Positions 12,920 through 24,770 of a stretch of 64,000 nt of DNA are shown here, in pieces. The notes beneath the pieces are model-generated. The model made no database searches and was not told where the DNA came from. It saw nothing but the letters and a program-made list of their open reading frames with translations. Position numbers and translations under genes: made by a program. Position 1 is the stretch's first letter. The number at the start of each line of letters is the position of its first letter. Source of the stretch: Mycogone perniciosa (lineage: Eukaryota; Ascomycota; Sordariomycetes; Hypocreales; Hypocreaceae); the NCBI GenBank assembly GCA_025331125.1, contig JAOALB010000163.1:51670-115669 (forward strand). The letters run 5' to 3'.

Positions 12920-13188
12920 ATATCAGTGAATTAGACTGCCCTGGAATAGTCCTTCTCTGCTGTTATTGACAAAATAGATGAAGACGATGGGTTGGAGCTT
13001 GAGAGCTCATACCCGTTCGTCCAGGTCATTCAGCCCTATGAGTCCCTGTGGCTTGGACCAGCGAGTCGAATTTCTCTTGCGGCAGGAATCGGAATCACTT
13101 CAGGCAATGGGGGTGGGTGGTGATGGGAAAGGAAGTGTTCGGCATCGCAATCTGGGCCATTGACAGCGACATTACGGTCATAGACTGA
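12920..13188 (+). pseudogene. C-terminal coding remnant, unidentified protein
   Basis: I do not recognise the family. A frame starting near 12951 reads protein-like sequence (for example IDEDDGLELESSYPF, then ESLWLGPASRISLAAGIG), reaches TGA in a G-rich run near 13110, and continues in the next frame (VMGKEVFGIAIWAIDSD) to a TGA at 13186-13188. One small indel in the G-run joins both parts, so this looks like the 3' end of a gene broken by a frameshift. A TAG just upstream of 12951 is either a RIP-type stop or a splice acceptor. The rest of the gene should lie upstream, where Gypsy-A #1 has inserted, so the retrotransposon probably split it. The small Gly/Ala-rich stretch hints at a membrane segment, but that is a guess. 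Confidence 0.45.
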
Positions 13189-13685
13189 TCAGGTGACGGC
13201 GAGGATTTGTTTTAGGAGTGGGATTGATTTTTTTGAGTGGTATACTTGGCGCTTACCTCGACCTTTTAGGGTCCCTTAGACCACGTTGAGTAGAGATGCG
13301 ATCGGAACTCTCTCACTTTTTAGCCCTTACAATAATATTCTGGAAAGTTATCAATGTCTTTGTATGTAATGGGAAAGTCAAATGGACTTATTCTACCCTT
13401 TCACGACAACGGCTCAAGCCTGTTGCTTTGCCGTTGGGTCTCCAGTTGAATTCAGCAGTAAGATGTCATTGGAAACATAGATGATTAAACGGGTGAGGAA
13501 TTTGAATGTAGGGCCCTCATTACACAAGTCATGAAACTCATAGCCTCAACTTTGCAGACATGTATTAGGTAGTTGTTAATGAATTCCTTGACCTTCAGCT
13601 CCTTCCAACATGGAGTCGAGAAAACGTGGCCTATCTCGTCATTTCTTATCGTTCACACACGGGACAAATTGTCGTGTAAAGCGGA
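13189..13685. other. Island spacer with faint minus-strand coding remnant
   Basis: Normal-composition DNA. On the minus strand about 48 codons (roughly 13490-13635, containing FSTPCWKELKVKEFINNY) stay open and read like protein, ending in TAA near 13490. It may be the far end of the broken gene at 13686-13946. The rest shows no convincing coding signal; a 62-codon plus-strand open stretch at 13296-13484 has no recognisable features. Confidence 0.35.
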
Positions 13686-13946
13686 TCAGATAGTCAGCAC
13701 ATTCATTTCACTATACGGGTCGAAAGACATCTGAATTCCAGCTCTATTCATCTCTCCCGTCGATTTCTGAACAACCATCCTCGTGTCTCTGATAGTTTCC
13801 TCGCCAGCCATTTTATAGTGCATGAGGAACGCGTCGCGTTCCTCTATTCCACTTCTTTAGCTCCTCTTCGAGTTCCACATCGAATTTTCCTTCATTTCAA
13901 ATTCAACAAAGTTTTCCACCTCGTCCGCAATATCCGACACAAATCC
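13686..13946 (-). pseudogene. Frameshifted coding remnant, unidentified
   Basis: Immediately downstream of the EthD stop on the same strand. Three consecutive pieces in different frames read as protein: VSDIADEVENFVEFEMKE, then KFDVELEEELKKWNRGT, then a 54-codon piece containing DAFLMHYKMAGEETIRDTRM and ending in TGA at 13686-13688. Two small indels would connect them. The style of damage (single-base frameshifts in otherwise good codons) is the same as in the NmrA-like and regulator pseudogenes nearby. I do not recognise the family. It could be a separate cluster gene or a former 3' extension of the EthD gene. Confidence 0.4.
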
Positions 13947-14425
13947 TCAATCTTGCCACTCAATAAGGGGTAGACATTCAGATATTATTGGGTGACAATA
14001 ACCTACAGTCACTGTTGCAAGCTCCTTGCTCTTGTCGAGAAAATTCGCCTCATCCAGCGCAATGACGTTGACGTAGTAAGGATCGGCAAATGCATTCAGA
14101 AACCGTTCCAAGCTGGGAATTTCCCAGATTACAGCCCCATCATATTCTAGAAGACAGAGAGGGATTGGTGTGGCAGCCAGAGTTTTTCGAACACTGCCTG
14201 GAGTGTAGATCTACACAAAGGCTTTAGCTTAGTTCATCTCTAAAACCTGCCCTGAAGGCTTGGATCTTTTAACTGCGTATATCCGATGATGCCATGCTTT
14301 TGGGACCAGGGAACAATCTTTGGGGCGTGTATGTTCTTCCAATGGTGATAAAATTGCTCCTCTGAAAGGTCAGGGCGCCGTTTGATGAAACATAGCATAA
14401 ATAGCAGCGACATGGCGCTTGACAT
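13947..14425 (-). CDS. EthD-domain protein, two exons, 141 aa
   Basis: EthD-domain proteins are small dimeric alpha/beta-barrel proteins; fungal members serve as dehydratases or decarboxylases in aromatic polyketide pathways, and bacterial EthD supports ether degradation. Exon 1 is 14425-14247, the intron 14246-14194 (53 nt, GT...CAG, phase 2, with a CTAAG/CTAAAG branch-like stretch), and exon 2 is 14193-13947 with TGA at 13947-13949. The N-terminal half carries the family signature (FIKRRPDLSEEQFYHHW, then IHAPKIVPWSQKHGI); the second half has EYDGAVIWEIPSLERF and a DPYYVNVIALDEANFLD block, as expected near residues 85-120. A second Met five codons in (MSLLFML) could be the real start. The length fits the family. 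It is the only coding frame in the island without a stop or frameshift. The gene lies head-to-head with the NmrA-like pseudogene, 435 bp apart. Substrate unknown. Confidence 0.85.
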
Positions 14426-14860
14426 TATTGTTGATCAGAAGATAAGAGACTAGAAGATAGGAGAGCTATTTGTGAAAAACGCAGATCGCCTTAGTAGATA
14501 AAGGAAATGACACATTTCGTAGTGGTCACTCAAGACATTTAATAACTTCCCTATTGTGTATACTGATATATCACTGGTCAGTAGAGTCAGCATTTGAGAG
14601 AGTCGTGTTTCGGCCGAATCTCGCTCGAAGAAGGTGAGGGGCTTGTTACCTGGGTATCGCATGTCGATTAGTAATCGGAGTGACAGCTTGGAAATGTGGA
14701 ATACCTCTTTGCCGAACTCGGCCGAACACCATCCCCGATTGACTTGGCCCACTCCATCAATTCAAGGGTCCAGCTAGTTATAAATTCTGCTTGTTCCTAT
14801 TCCCAAGTTTCGAGAGGCCGGTATAATGATTATTCAATCATTCTCTTTGTCTAAATTTTC
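14426..14860. promoter_or_regulatory. Divergent intergenic region, EthD gene / NmrA-like pseudogene
   Basis: The 435 bases between two diverging starts should hold both promoters. On the minus strand 14450-14752 is open for 100 codons (starting MGQVNRGWCSAEF), with fairly protein-like composition, but no motif I recognise; it may be chance, a remnant exon or a small gene. I could not identify specific binding sites by eye. Confidence 0.4.
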
Positions 14861-15913
14861 ATGATAGACAAAACCCATACAATTAAGAAGGTCATTTTGA
14901 TCTGAGTATGTTGAAGCCTCTATTGAACACTGAACTCATTGAAGATACGACCCTTCTGACTACTCACAGGGAGACGGAAGTCTGAATCTACTCATACTCA
15001 AATCTCTCTAGGCACACAGGGTCCCCGTATCTGTCGTCGTCCGAGCTTTTTCAATTGCTGAGGTTCCTCCTGGGATGCTGGTCTACCGTATGGACTATGT
15101 CTCGCATCTTGTTGCCTTCCCAGGTCAAGATGCAGTTGTCAATACTATCACGATGCCGGTGTTCTTGGATCAAAAAATATTATTGATGGTGCAGTGGAGG
15201 CCGGCGTGAAACGATTACTTCCTAGACAATTTGGCACAGATACTTCGAAAAAGACAACTGTTGAGATTGTGCCATTTTTGAAAGCAAAGCTTGCAGTGGT
15301 GGAGTATATGACGTTCATTGGTAAAGCTATCATTCTTTATCCTGATCCCATATAATTTAGACATTTACCAGAACGTCATAAGAACGTGGGACATCACAGA
15401 ACTAACAACATCGTGCGGGGGCCTCCGCAATGGGTTCTTCTCATTCAATGTCCCCTCTCGGACAGCATACATTCACCAGCCTAGTTATCACACCTATCGT
15501 TTCAGCTCGTTCACAATACCCGCAGTTGCTAATGCCGTGGCTCATTGTCTTCTCCTAGAAACACCCCGTTTCTTGCCAATCGGCATGTACATGTCAATTC
15601 ATTTGAGGCTAGTCAGGACGAAATTATGAAAGCACTTGAGGACGCAACGAAGAGGATGGACGAGAATCAAGAATGAGACGACCGAAGTTGGGAGATTATT
15701 CATCTCAATATTCAAGAAAAGGTAATCGAAGCGTAGCAAAAGCTAGCACAAGGCGGCACAAGCCATCTAGGATATATGCTTTCCAAGGTTGTCTATACAG
15801 TAGCAGCGGACTTTGAGAAAGAGAGCCGGGTATGGAATGAGTAGTTGGGAATCTCATCATGAGAAGATCTGGAGAAAGTTGTTGAACAAGTCGTGGCAGA
15901 ATTCTCAGACTAA
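14861..15913 (+). pseudogene. NmrA-like / isoflavone-reductase-like pseudogene
   Basis: NmrA-like proteins are Rossmann-fold NAD(P)-binding enzymes or regulators of the atypical short-chain dehydrogenase class. Exon 1 (14861-14905) reads into strand 1 (KKVILI); an intron at 14906-14969 (GTATGT...CACAG, 64 nt) precedes the glycine-rich turn (GDGSL) and VSVVVRAFS. Later blocks are QDAVVNTIT, AGVLGSKNIIDGAVEAGVKR, LLPRQFGTDTS, VPFLKAKLAVVEYM, TTSCGGLRNGFF and RHVHVNSFEASQDEIMKAL, all in family order. The gene is dead: stops at 14903 (TGA), 15009 (TAG), 15734 (TAG), 15842 (TAG) and 15860 (TGA), plus frame changes near 15153, between 15310 and 15375 (a second intron GTAAAG...CCAG, 15321-15371, is likely there), near 15558 and twice around 15670-15700. 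Some stops fit Gln CAG to TAG. The final TAA is 15911-15913. Confidence 0.85.
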
Positions 15914-16603
15914 CAGGTTGTGTATGAGCACTTTGGGTCGAATTATGGTTTGATATAATTGGATGCTCTCTTCTGAGATATCATTCGTTTGTATAAAAAG
16001 AAGTTGTGAAGTTGCTGAGTTTGTCACGGCATCCGCATTATGCAATGTGACATCTTGTAGTTGCCCCTTAGGCCTCCACTGTTTGTTGCAAACATGCCAG
16101 CTCAATATATGTAATGACATATTAGGTGAACTTGAGTGGTATATTGTCTCACCAGTTCAGCTTCCGTGTCAAAATGGTCGAGGGATACGAAGAGCATGAA
16201 TTAATACCATGGTGTGATCTGGGTTATTGTATTGTCTTAGTCCTGTGACACAGTGTGGCATCCCGATCAAATCTATTAAACAAATCATTATATCTGAAGC
16301 CCTGTATTATTTAAATAAGTAAATCTATATATATATAATGTAATAAATTGAATTGAATATATTATAAATAAAGATTATATATATGTAAAGTAAATATAAA
16401 AAGATCTATACTTTTTAATTTATTTAAGTAAAATATTTACTTTTAAATTATATAAATTATAATTTAATATAAAAGAATATATACACTACTTTTAGTTTAA
16501 TTTTTATTAACCCTTGTATTTTAAATTTAAAAACTTGATTAGTGTTTAAATATATAACTATAGCTTATATAATTTAATATACACTTATATTATAGGTATT
16601 ATA
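15914..16603. other. 3' flank of the NmrA-like pseudogene, grading into AT-rich DNA
   Basis: To about 16300 the composition is normal. Short frames are open on both strands (plus 15963-16199, minus 15905-16120) but overlap each other and neither shows a motif, so I assign no gene. From about 16300 the sequence becomes AT-rich up to the TA at 16602-16603 where the pogo-2 transposon begins. The gradient suggests RIP spread a few hundred bases out of the transposon block. Confidence 0.45.
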
Positions 16604-16634
16604 AGTTGGACCACCCCCTTTTCAGCTACCTGGG
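16604..16634. repeat. Left inverted-repeat piece of pogo-2
   Basis: Thirty-one bases of the transposon end, cut off by Gypsy-A #2. The last five bases, CTGGG, are the left copy of the Gypsy target duplication; the right copy CCAGG is at 47068-47072. Both derive from CCGGG, the state kept in the opposite inverted repeat, by one C-to-T and one G-to-A change. Confidence 0.85.
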
Positions 16635-17010
16635 TGTAACGATCTGGGTTAATTCTCAACAGTTAAACCAAGGTTTATAGGTTTATATTAACAGAGAGGT
16701 TAAGGATAAATACTAAGCAGGGTAATGTAATTATAATTCTATAAAATAGGTAGTTCTAGTAAATGTAATTATGAATAACTATTAAAGTAATTATATTAAA
16801 TAAATAATAAACCAGTTATATATATAAGAAAGACAGTTATAATAATTATTAAAAAATATAGCTATATTTTTAATAATTTAAAGTTTATAATTACTTATAT
16901 ATATCTTTAATTATTAGTGATTTAGTATATACTTTAGTAATTATATTTCTATAGACCTATTATTTTAATATTCTTTTAAACCTAGGCTTTAACTTAGTTA
17001 AGTTATAATA
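16635..17010 (-). repeat. 3' LTR of Gypsy-A #2 (left outer LTR)
   Basis: Begins TGTAACGATCTGGG, the reverse complement of the LTR end, and stops at AGTTATAATA followed by the reversed polypurine tract (atatccccc). It is 376 bp, equal to the LTRs of Gypsy-A #1. The first 120 bases are less eroded than the rest. Confidence 0.88.
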
Positions 17011-17589
17011 TAATATCCCCCTTTTATTAGTTTTATCCCTAAAACCTATTATATAGCTATCCCTTTTCTTTATAAGTTTTTTCTCTTTACTTTTTTTTAT
17101 TTCTGCTTAATTATACTTTATAGTATTATAAAACAGTAAAAAGTTTCTAAACTTACTAAATCTTTATAAAATTATACTGTAACTATATTAATTATTAATA
17201 CTATTAGTATCTTTATTATATTACATTTATTTTAAATAAAGTATGGTATTCTTTATAAAATAGCTATAGGCTACCTTTATTATTATAAGTATACCTATTA
17301 AGGCAAGATATATAATAGAAATAGTATTTCTTTAGCAGTTAATATATATCCTTTTTAGTTTATTATAAGGTATTTCTAATATTTATAGTATATTATTTAA
17401 TAGCTAAAAAGGAGTATCTTAAAAATAAAAAGCGCGTTATTAAGTATAAGTTATTAAAATTATAGTAATAGATAATAGTATTAACTGCTTTAATAAATAA
17501 GTGTTGTGCGCGATTAAGTTATTTTTATAAGCAGCAGTTATAAATTTAGTTATATAAGGTTAAGATATTGTATTATAGTATTAATTTAT
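17011..17589 (-). mobile_element. Gypsy-A #2 interior, piece 1 (3' spacer)
   Basis: Reverse-strand match to Gypsy-A #1 positions about 12000-12538, the non-coding spacer between chromodomain and 3' LTR. It ends with the TTTAT target duplication (17585-17589) of Copia-B #1. Confidence 0.8.
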
Positions 17590-17863
17590 TGTTGTGGAGT
17601 GTAGTACAGCTATATAGAGTATAGAGAGAAATAGGAATAAAGCTTGATTCTAGTAATAAATATGCTGTAATGGCCTTGCTATATATATATATAGCTAATA
17701 TAAAGGAAAATGTAGAATATATGCATTGTAAGCGCTTATATAGTCTGATATATCGCTTACGCGATATATATATTAGCTGGTATTTGCTATATAAGCAGAT
17801 AACAGCTCTTTAGCGCTAATAAGCGCTAATAAGTAGTAGGTCTTTAGCTTATTTAACTTAATA
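17590..17863 (-). repeat. 3' LTR of Copia-B #1
   Basis: Begins TGTTGTGGAGTGTAG, corresponding to TGTCGCGGAGCGCGG at 24497, and ends ...TAACTTAATA. Length 274 bp, the same as the three other complete Copia-B LTRs here. Confidence 0.9.
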
Positions 17864-18329
17864 CACCCCCCAGTTAATAAAGCTATTCCTAATACTTTAT
17901 TAACTGCTATCCCAGTTTATTTATAGTATTGTAATTATTTAGCTGCGCTTTTAAAGCTTTTTTTATTTAATTAAAAGCTCTTTTATTATAAATATATATC
18001 GATATTTTATTATTAAAGGTAAAAAGGATATAAATACTATAGTTATTATTAATCTATAATAATAAAAAGTTAAATAATAAAGCTTTTTAAATAGGTAAAT
18101 TAATTTTAAACAGTTAAAATAGGTATATTAACTGTCTTTTAGCCTTATTTTTTTTTTTAATTATTAATATTATTATTATAGCTTTAATAAATATTATACT
18201 TTTCGCGTATTCTTTTTATAGTGCGGTTTTATTAGCTAATAATAAAATTACAGAATAAAAATACCTTTTTAGTTAAATATAGTTGCGGTTGCCCTTTAAA
18301 GGTAGCTTATTATAGCGTTAATTGTTTTT

Positions 18330-18690
18330 AGGCGGCTATACCTATTACTGCTTCTATACCGGCTACTGCTTTTACGCCGGCTTTTACTTTAGCTAATCCG
18401 GTTTCTATTGCTGCGCTGGCTGGTCTAGTTACTTGGCCTCTCTTTTATTTTAAATTAAAGCTTGCTAGGAATTGCAAGGAAGCCCTCGCTAAACTATACG
18501 CTATAGCGTCTTTATCGGCTTCTCTTTTTACTTTTACAGCTTTTATTACTGCTCCTACTCTTACTTTAGCCCCTGCCTTTATTATTACTGCTGCTGCTTT
18601 AATTACTGCTTTTACTACAGCTGCTCCCGCAGTAATCCCTACTTTTACCTTTACTTTTACTACTGCCTTTACTGCTATACTATTATCCCT
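18330..18690 (-). other. Ala-rich low-complexity block in Copia-B #1
   Basis: A patch in the 3' part of the element, beyond RNase H, rich in GCT, ACT and TTT triplets on the plus strand (for example 'actgctgctgctttaatta'). On the minus strand it gives Ala-, Lys- and Val-rich sequence. It is far less AT-rich than the surrounding RIP-mutated element. It is the counterpart of 33290-33690 in Copia-B #2, where one frame remains open. Confidence 0.6.
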
Positions 18691-21600
18691 TTTTTATAAA
18701 AGTTATTTAAAGTTAACAATTATTAATAAAAGAGATTTCTTTTAATATATTACTATTGCCTACTTTTAATAGTATATTATTTATTTTAATAGTAATTATT
18801 AATATACTTTTTAATATATTTCTTTTTTACTTTTACTATATTATTTTAATTAATTATATACTTTATAGTTATTTAATATTTATATTAATTATATACTAGC
18901 TCTTTTAAGCTATAAATAAAAACAATAACTAAATAAATATATTATTTTCTCTTTATATATTTATAAGCTAATGCAATTAAATAGTAATTTAATATAAAAA
19001 AGCATTATACTTTTAATTTAATTTATTAAAGGAGGAGGATTTAATTTATATTAAAAAGGCAGCTACTTTAAATAACTGTAATAATAATGCCTTTTATATA
19101 TAGGTATATAAAAGGTAAAAAGCTTTAAGTAATTAATTATTGCAGTAATAAAGTATACCTTTTATAGCAAATAGCCTTTAAGTTAAAATTAAACAGTTTC
19201 CTATACTTTTATATATTTTATTTTAATAACTATATATTTATTAAATATAATAGTACTTTAAAGTATTTAAAGTATTATTAAAGAAAGGCTTTAATAAGTT
19301 TATTAGTAAATATAAAGTTAATAAAAAGATAAAAGCTTAAAAATAATATTTTTTAATATTTTTATTAAAGCTATATATTTTATATATTAATATAATATAA
19401 GCAAATATTAATTTATATACTTTTTTAACTATAAAATATATAATTAATTAATTATTATAATTAATATTTTAATTAATATTAAAGTTGAATTTTATTTTTT
19501 AAAAAAAGTAATATAAATTTATTATTTTTTTTGCTATTTAAGTAAAGGCAAATAACTTTACTTTTATTATAGATATATTAACTATACTTTAATATATAGT
19601 ATTTTATAAAATAAAGCTTAAAAAGAGTATAATAAAATACTTTTAAAATAATCTTTAAGTATTTATATTATTAGTAAAAGAAGTATTATTTAAGGCAGTT
19701 AAAACTTATATTTTACTTTACCTTTTATATTAAAAAGTTAAAAAGCGCTATATATATAAATAGCAGATTAGTTAATTAACTGCTTTAAAGTGCTTTTTAT
19801 TAAAGTTAATTAAAAACTATAATAAAGTTAAGGCATTATATACTATATCTAGCTTTATTATAATAGCTATATAAAGTATAAATCCTACCTTTTTTTAATA
19901 TATTTTAATAGTTACTTTTATAGCTTATATTATAGCTTTTTTAAGCTTTATAATTAATATTAAAACTATAAGAAACTATGTTTTATTATTAAGTTTAAAT
20001 TACTCTATAACCTTTTTAAAATAGGTTTTATAGGAAAAGTATATTTTATATTCATTATAGTTTTAAATAATTTTAATACTTAAAAACTATTATATATCCC
20101 CTTTATTATAAAGCTTATACTTTACTTTAAAAGCGTTTAATAGTTTAGTATAAAAAGCTTTATTATTATAATAATATATAATTAACATATTATTTATATA
20201 AAATATAATAAAAGTCTTTTAAGTTTAATTATAAAAGAGGCAGGGCTCTTTAAAGCTTAAAATTAACCTTTATTTCTTTAAAGTTAAAGATAATTTATTA
20301 AACTATACTTTTAGTAAATCTTTGAGCCTATATAAGGCTTTAGCGAGCTTTAAATAAATATTTAATGGCTTAAAACCTTTAAAAAAATTATATATAATTA
20401 ATTTCGAATTTTTATCTTTTAAAGTATTAAAAAAGGCATTTTTAATATTATACTGCTTTAATTTAAAGTTAAATCTTACTATTAAAGTAATAAATATATA
20501 GTAAAAATATACTGTTAATATAGCTGTATATATACTTTTTATTATAGAGCGTTCCTATAAATCCCTTTAAACTATAAATTAAGCTTTATTGTATTTTAAA
20601 TTTCTATTTTAGTTAAACTTATATATAAAAACTTAATATATAAATAATAGCTTTATTTTTGCTTTTAAGTATAATATCTTTTACTAGGGTCCTTTTATAT
20701 ATAAAGAGTTAATTTTATTATATACAGTTTATTTAAACTTAGCTTTAAATAAATATTTTATAAACTCTTTTTAATCTTTTAATAGTTTCGCTAAATCCTT
20801 TTAGTAAATAATTTATTTATTAAAAGTAATACTTTTTTAAAAGGAAGCTTTTTAGTTTATTACTATATTAAAAACAGTAAATACTATTACTATACTTTTT
20901 AATTTACTGTTTATTAGCTTTTATTAATTAAATAGCAGTTAATATAATATTAAATTAAAAAGTCTTATAATTATTAAATATATATTAAATTTATTATCTT
21001 TTAAAGCAGTATTTAAAGTGCGCGTTTTAATCCTATATATTAAAAGATATTTATTAACCTTTTTTGCAGGTTATTTCCTTTAAAGTCTTATACTTTTATA
21101 AATATTAACTACTGCTTTACTGCTTAAAAGATTATTAACTGGCTTTTCCTTTAAAGTTTACTCTTTTAATATAAAAGTAAATAAATCTTTTATATACTAG
21201 TCTGCCTTTAACTATAGCAGTTTATCCTCTTTTATTAAATAATATACTTTTAATATATGAGGCTATTTTTCTATTAGCTTTTTTTTTAAAAAGGGGTAAA
21301 TTGCTTTTAAAAGTATTGTTTAAGGTTCCTATTAATGCGCTAGTTTTATTTATAAAGATTAACTGTTTTAAGGTAACCTTTAATATTTAAAGACTAAAAG
21401 GTTTTTCTAGGTATGTTAATAGTTTACTTAAAGTATATATTAAGTTAATTTTAATACTTTATATAATTTTTACCTTTAAAGGTATATTTTCTTTTTTTAT
21501 ATTATTTATAAAGGTATCCTTTACTGCAGGAATATATATTAAAAAGAGTTTAAATTTTAGCTTATTTTCTTTAACTTTATTAAACAGCTTATTTAATTTA

Positions 21601-24496
21601 ATTATAGACAGTTTATTTACGCTTTCTTTTTTACTATTAAAGAAGCTAGTTTTATTAAACTATATATTCTTTATAATAATTACCTTTACTAGGCGGGGTA
21701 ATTAAATATAATATATATTATTCATAATATATTTAATAAAATATTTAATTAGGCCTTTAAGCTTTATTTTAAATTCTTTTTTATTTTAGTTAGCTTTATA
21801 GTCTTTATTAAATATATAGGCGCAGCAGCTATATATATAAAGTCTACTTCAATTTAACTGCAGGTCTGCAGACAGCTCCTTTATTAAAAAGGGCGCAAAA
21901 TTACAGAACTATTACTTTAATTTTTTAATAGGTAATATTATATTAAAGCTACATATAAAACTTATATTAATAATATACGCTACAGCTTTTATACTTTTAA
22001 GCTATAAATCGGTTAAAAGGCTTACAGCTTTAAGTATCTTTATTAATTTATTTATAACTTCTTAACCTATACGCTTTAAGGCGCTATTCGGCTTATATAT
22101 ATAGGAAAGGGCAAGCTTTAAAATAATTCCTTTTGCGTTTACCTAGATCTGGAAGCGTATTAAGCCTTTAACTGCAATTACAGCTTTCTCATTATCTTAC
22201 TTAAAAAATACACTAAAACATTATATTGCGTTTTTACTATATTTATAAAGTTAAAGAGAGCATTAAAGATAATATTTTATATTTTATTTAGTAAAAGGTG
22301 TATATATAACTATAAAGCGTATTTTTCTTTAAGTATTAAAAGCCAGTTATCCCTATTATAATTATAGGGATAGTTTTAAAGATTTTAGTGCACTTTAAAG
22401 AATAATTTTAGAGTTTATCTTTTAGATATTTTATAAAAGATAACCTGTTTTATATATATAAGAGTATAGGCTTTATACTCTATTCGCGTAGTTCCCTTAA
22501 TATTTATATTCTTTATATTCTTTACTAGTGCTTCAAGCGCTTTTAGGCTTAAATATCTCAATTATAAGTGCTAAAGCTTTTCTAAGTTATTGTATAGTAT
22601 TAATAGGTTATATATCAGTCTTTTTCTTTTTTAATATTATATAAATATAGTAGGCTGCGCTAAGAAAAAGGAATAAAGCAGTTATATTGCTTAGGATAGT
22701 ATACTTAAGGATAGGGGCAATATAGAGCGATAGGGGTTTATCTTAAAGAAATAAAAGATTATACTTATACTTTACTTTCCCTATAATAGTATTTAAATTT
22801 GCTATATTAGTATAAAGTATATTATTACACTTTATAAGCTATATTCCTGCTTTTTAAAGTTTTAACGAAAAGATAATATTAATATAAAATCCTTTAACTA
22901 CAGCTATATCTATAAGCTTTACTAAACGCGCTGCCTTTTAATATAAATTATAGAGAGTATCCTTTAATAGGCGGCGTCTTTTTCCGGCTATAGGATACCT
23001 AGCTCCTCTTACTTTAATATAGTTATTTTCTGTATTTAAAAAAAAAAGCCGGGAATAAAGTAATTCCTGCTATTTACTAGATAAATAGCATTATAAATAT
23101 TAAAAGAATATTTTAAAAGAGGCAGTAAAGTATATCCTATATATTAGTATATATTAATATATTTATTATATATACTGCAGGGTTTATATCTTTTTTATTA
23201 ATTAGGTTTAGGGAGATTAAGGCAGCTACAATAGTTAAAGCTATACCTTTTTAAGTTAAGGCTGTAAAGTTAATACCCTTTTTATTAAATTTATTGCAGA
23301 GTATATACTATTTGTCTTTTTAAAGGCAAATATAAATTTTTATAGCTTATTGCAGGTTAAGGATATATTTCCCTTTTTTATTAGGTTTTCCTTTAAGTGC
23401 AGCTAATAGTATATTATAGTCCTTTAAGGGCTAATTATACCTTTCCTGTCTATATAGGCATTCTTTCCTGGCAAAAGCTTTTAAATGTATAGTATTATTC
23501 GCTATAGCTTTACCTAAGCAGTTACTAAGCGTTATATAGAGTCTGTAAGCGTGATTTTCTATATTCTATATATTATTTAAGAAAAGTTAACTAAGCTAAT
23601 TAAAGGAGAAAATCTTAGTAGTTTTACTGCTTTTAATTTAACTGTCTATATAGTATAGGTAATGCAAAATAAAGTTTAAGGTATAGTATACTCTGATAGC
23701 TTTTAAGAAAGCCTTTTAAGCAGCTATTCCTGTAACTTTAAAGAGCTTATACTTTACTGTATTTATATAAATATATACCTAGTTTATATACTATACTTTT
23801 AGCTTTAGGTTCCTATACTCTGTATTATATAAGATATATTTATATAAAATCTGTACTTTTTTATATATTATATCTTTATAAAGAGTTAATTGTTTTTTAA
23901 ACTTCTTTATAATTTAATAAATAGTAAATTTAATATCCGAGTTTTTATTATTTTTATTAGCTGCTTTAATAGCAGTAAAGGCTAAGGCTATAGTTTAGGT
24001 TGCAGCTTTAAGGTCTATAAGGATTAAAGTATAAATACTAGTATTAACTGTCTTTTATATTTATTTAAGGATTACTGCCTTAGCCTTCCTCTTTTTAGTA
24101 TATAAAGTAATAGTATATTAATATTTATAGAGCAGACAATTATAATAAATAGAGATATTTATTAAAATAGCTTCTTTTTAAATACTTTTAAGGCAGTTTC
24201 TTTTACTTTAACTAAAGTAGGTAGCTTTAAAGTAAGGAAATAGTCGTTATTTTAATTAGGGAGATTAAAATTAACTTTATTCTAGATCCTTGCAGTGGTT
24301 ATATAGTTATTTAAAACAGTAATCTATTTAATCTACTGTATTATTAAATCTAGCTTTATAAAGGTGATATCTCCTGCGTTATTTATTGTGGAAGGTGGCT
24401 TTAAGAGCTTAAAGGCAAAGGGAAAGAGTAAAGGTAAAGATATAATATTAAGGGAAGTTTCTAGTAACTCTAGTAGTTACTACCCGGGCTTATAAC

Positions 24497-24770
24497 TGTC
24501 GCGGAGCGCGGTATAGCTATATAAAGTATAGAGAGAAATAGGAATAAAGCTTGATTCTAGTAATAAATATACTATAATAGCTTTACTATATATATATATA
24601 GCTAATATAAAGGAAAACATAGAATATATACGTTATAAGCGCTTATATAGTTTAATATATCGCTTACGCAATATATATATTAGCTGGTATCTGCTATAAA
24701 AGCAGATAAGAGCTCCTTAGCGCTAATAAGCGCTGATAAATGGTAGGTCTTGAGCTTACCTAACCTAACA
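24497..24770 (-). repeat. 5' LTR of Copia-B #1
   Basis: Begins TGTCGCGGAGCGCGG and ends CCTAACCTAACA, retaining more C and G at its ends than the partner LTR. The TTTAT duplication follows at once. Confidence 0.9.

Larger units (their letters stand above)
17590..24770 (-). mobile_element. Copia-B #1, full-length (reverse)
   Basis: A 7181-bp Ty1/Copia element with 274-bp LTRs at 17590-17863 and 24497-24770 and a perfect TTTAT target duplication (17585-17589 and 24771-24775). Read on the minus strand, the order is gag side near 24400, GAG-pre-integrase and integrase near 22600-21900, reverse transcriptase near 20700-20000 and RNase H beyond it. The integrase-before-RT order defines Copia. The RT catalytic box near 20200 reads FYINNM where YVDDM is expected, with both Asp changed to Asn. 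Stops are frequent in all frames. A C-rich run (cacccccc, near 17863) is the reversed polypurine tract. Confidence 0.9.

Noticed and set aside
15963..16199. 78-codon plus-strand frame and an overlapping 71-codon minus-strand frame
   Set aside because: They overlap each other, have no motif and lie in the 3' flank of a pseudogene; too weak to call.
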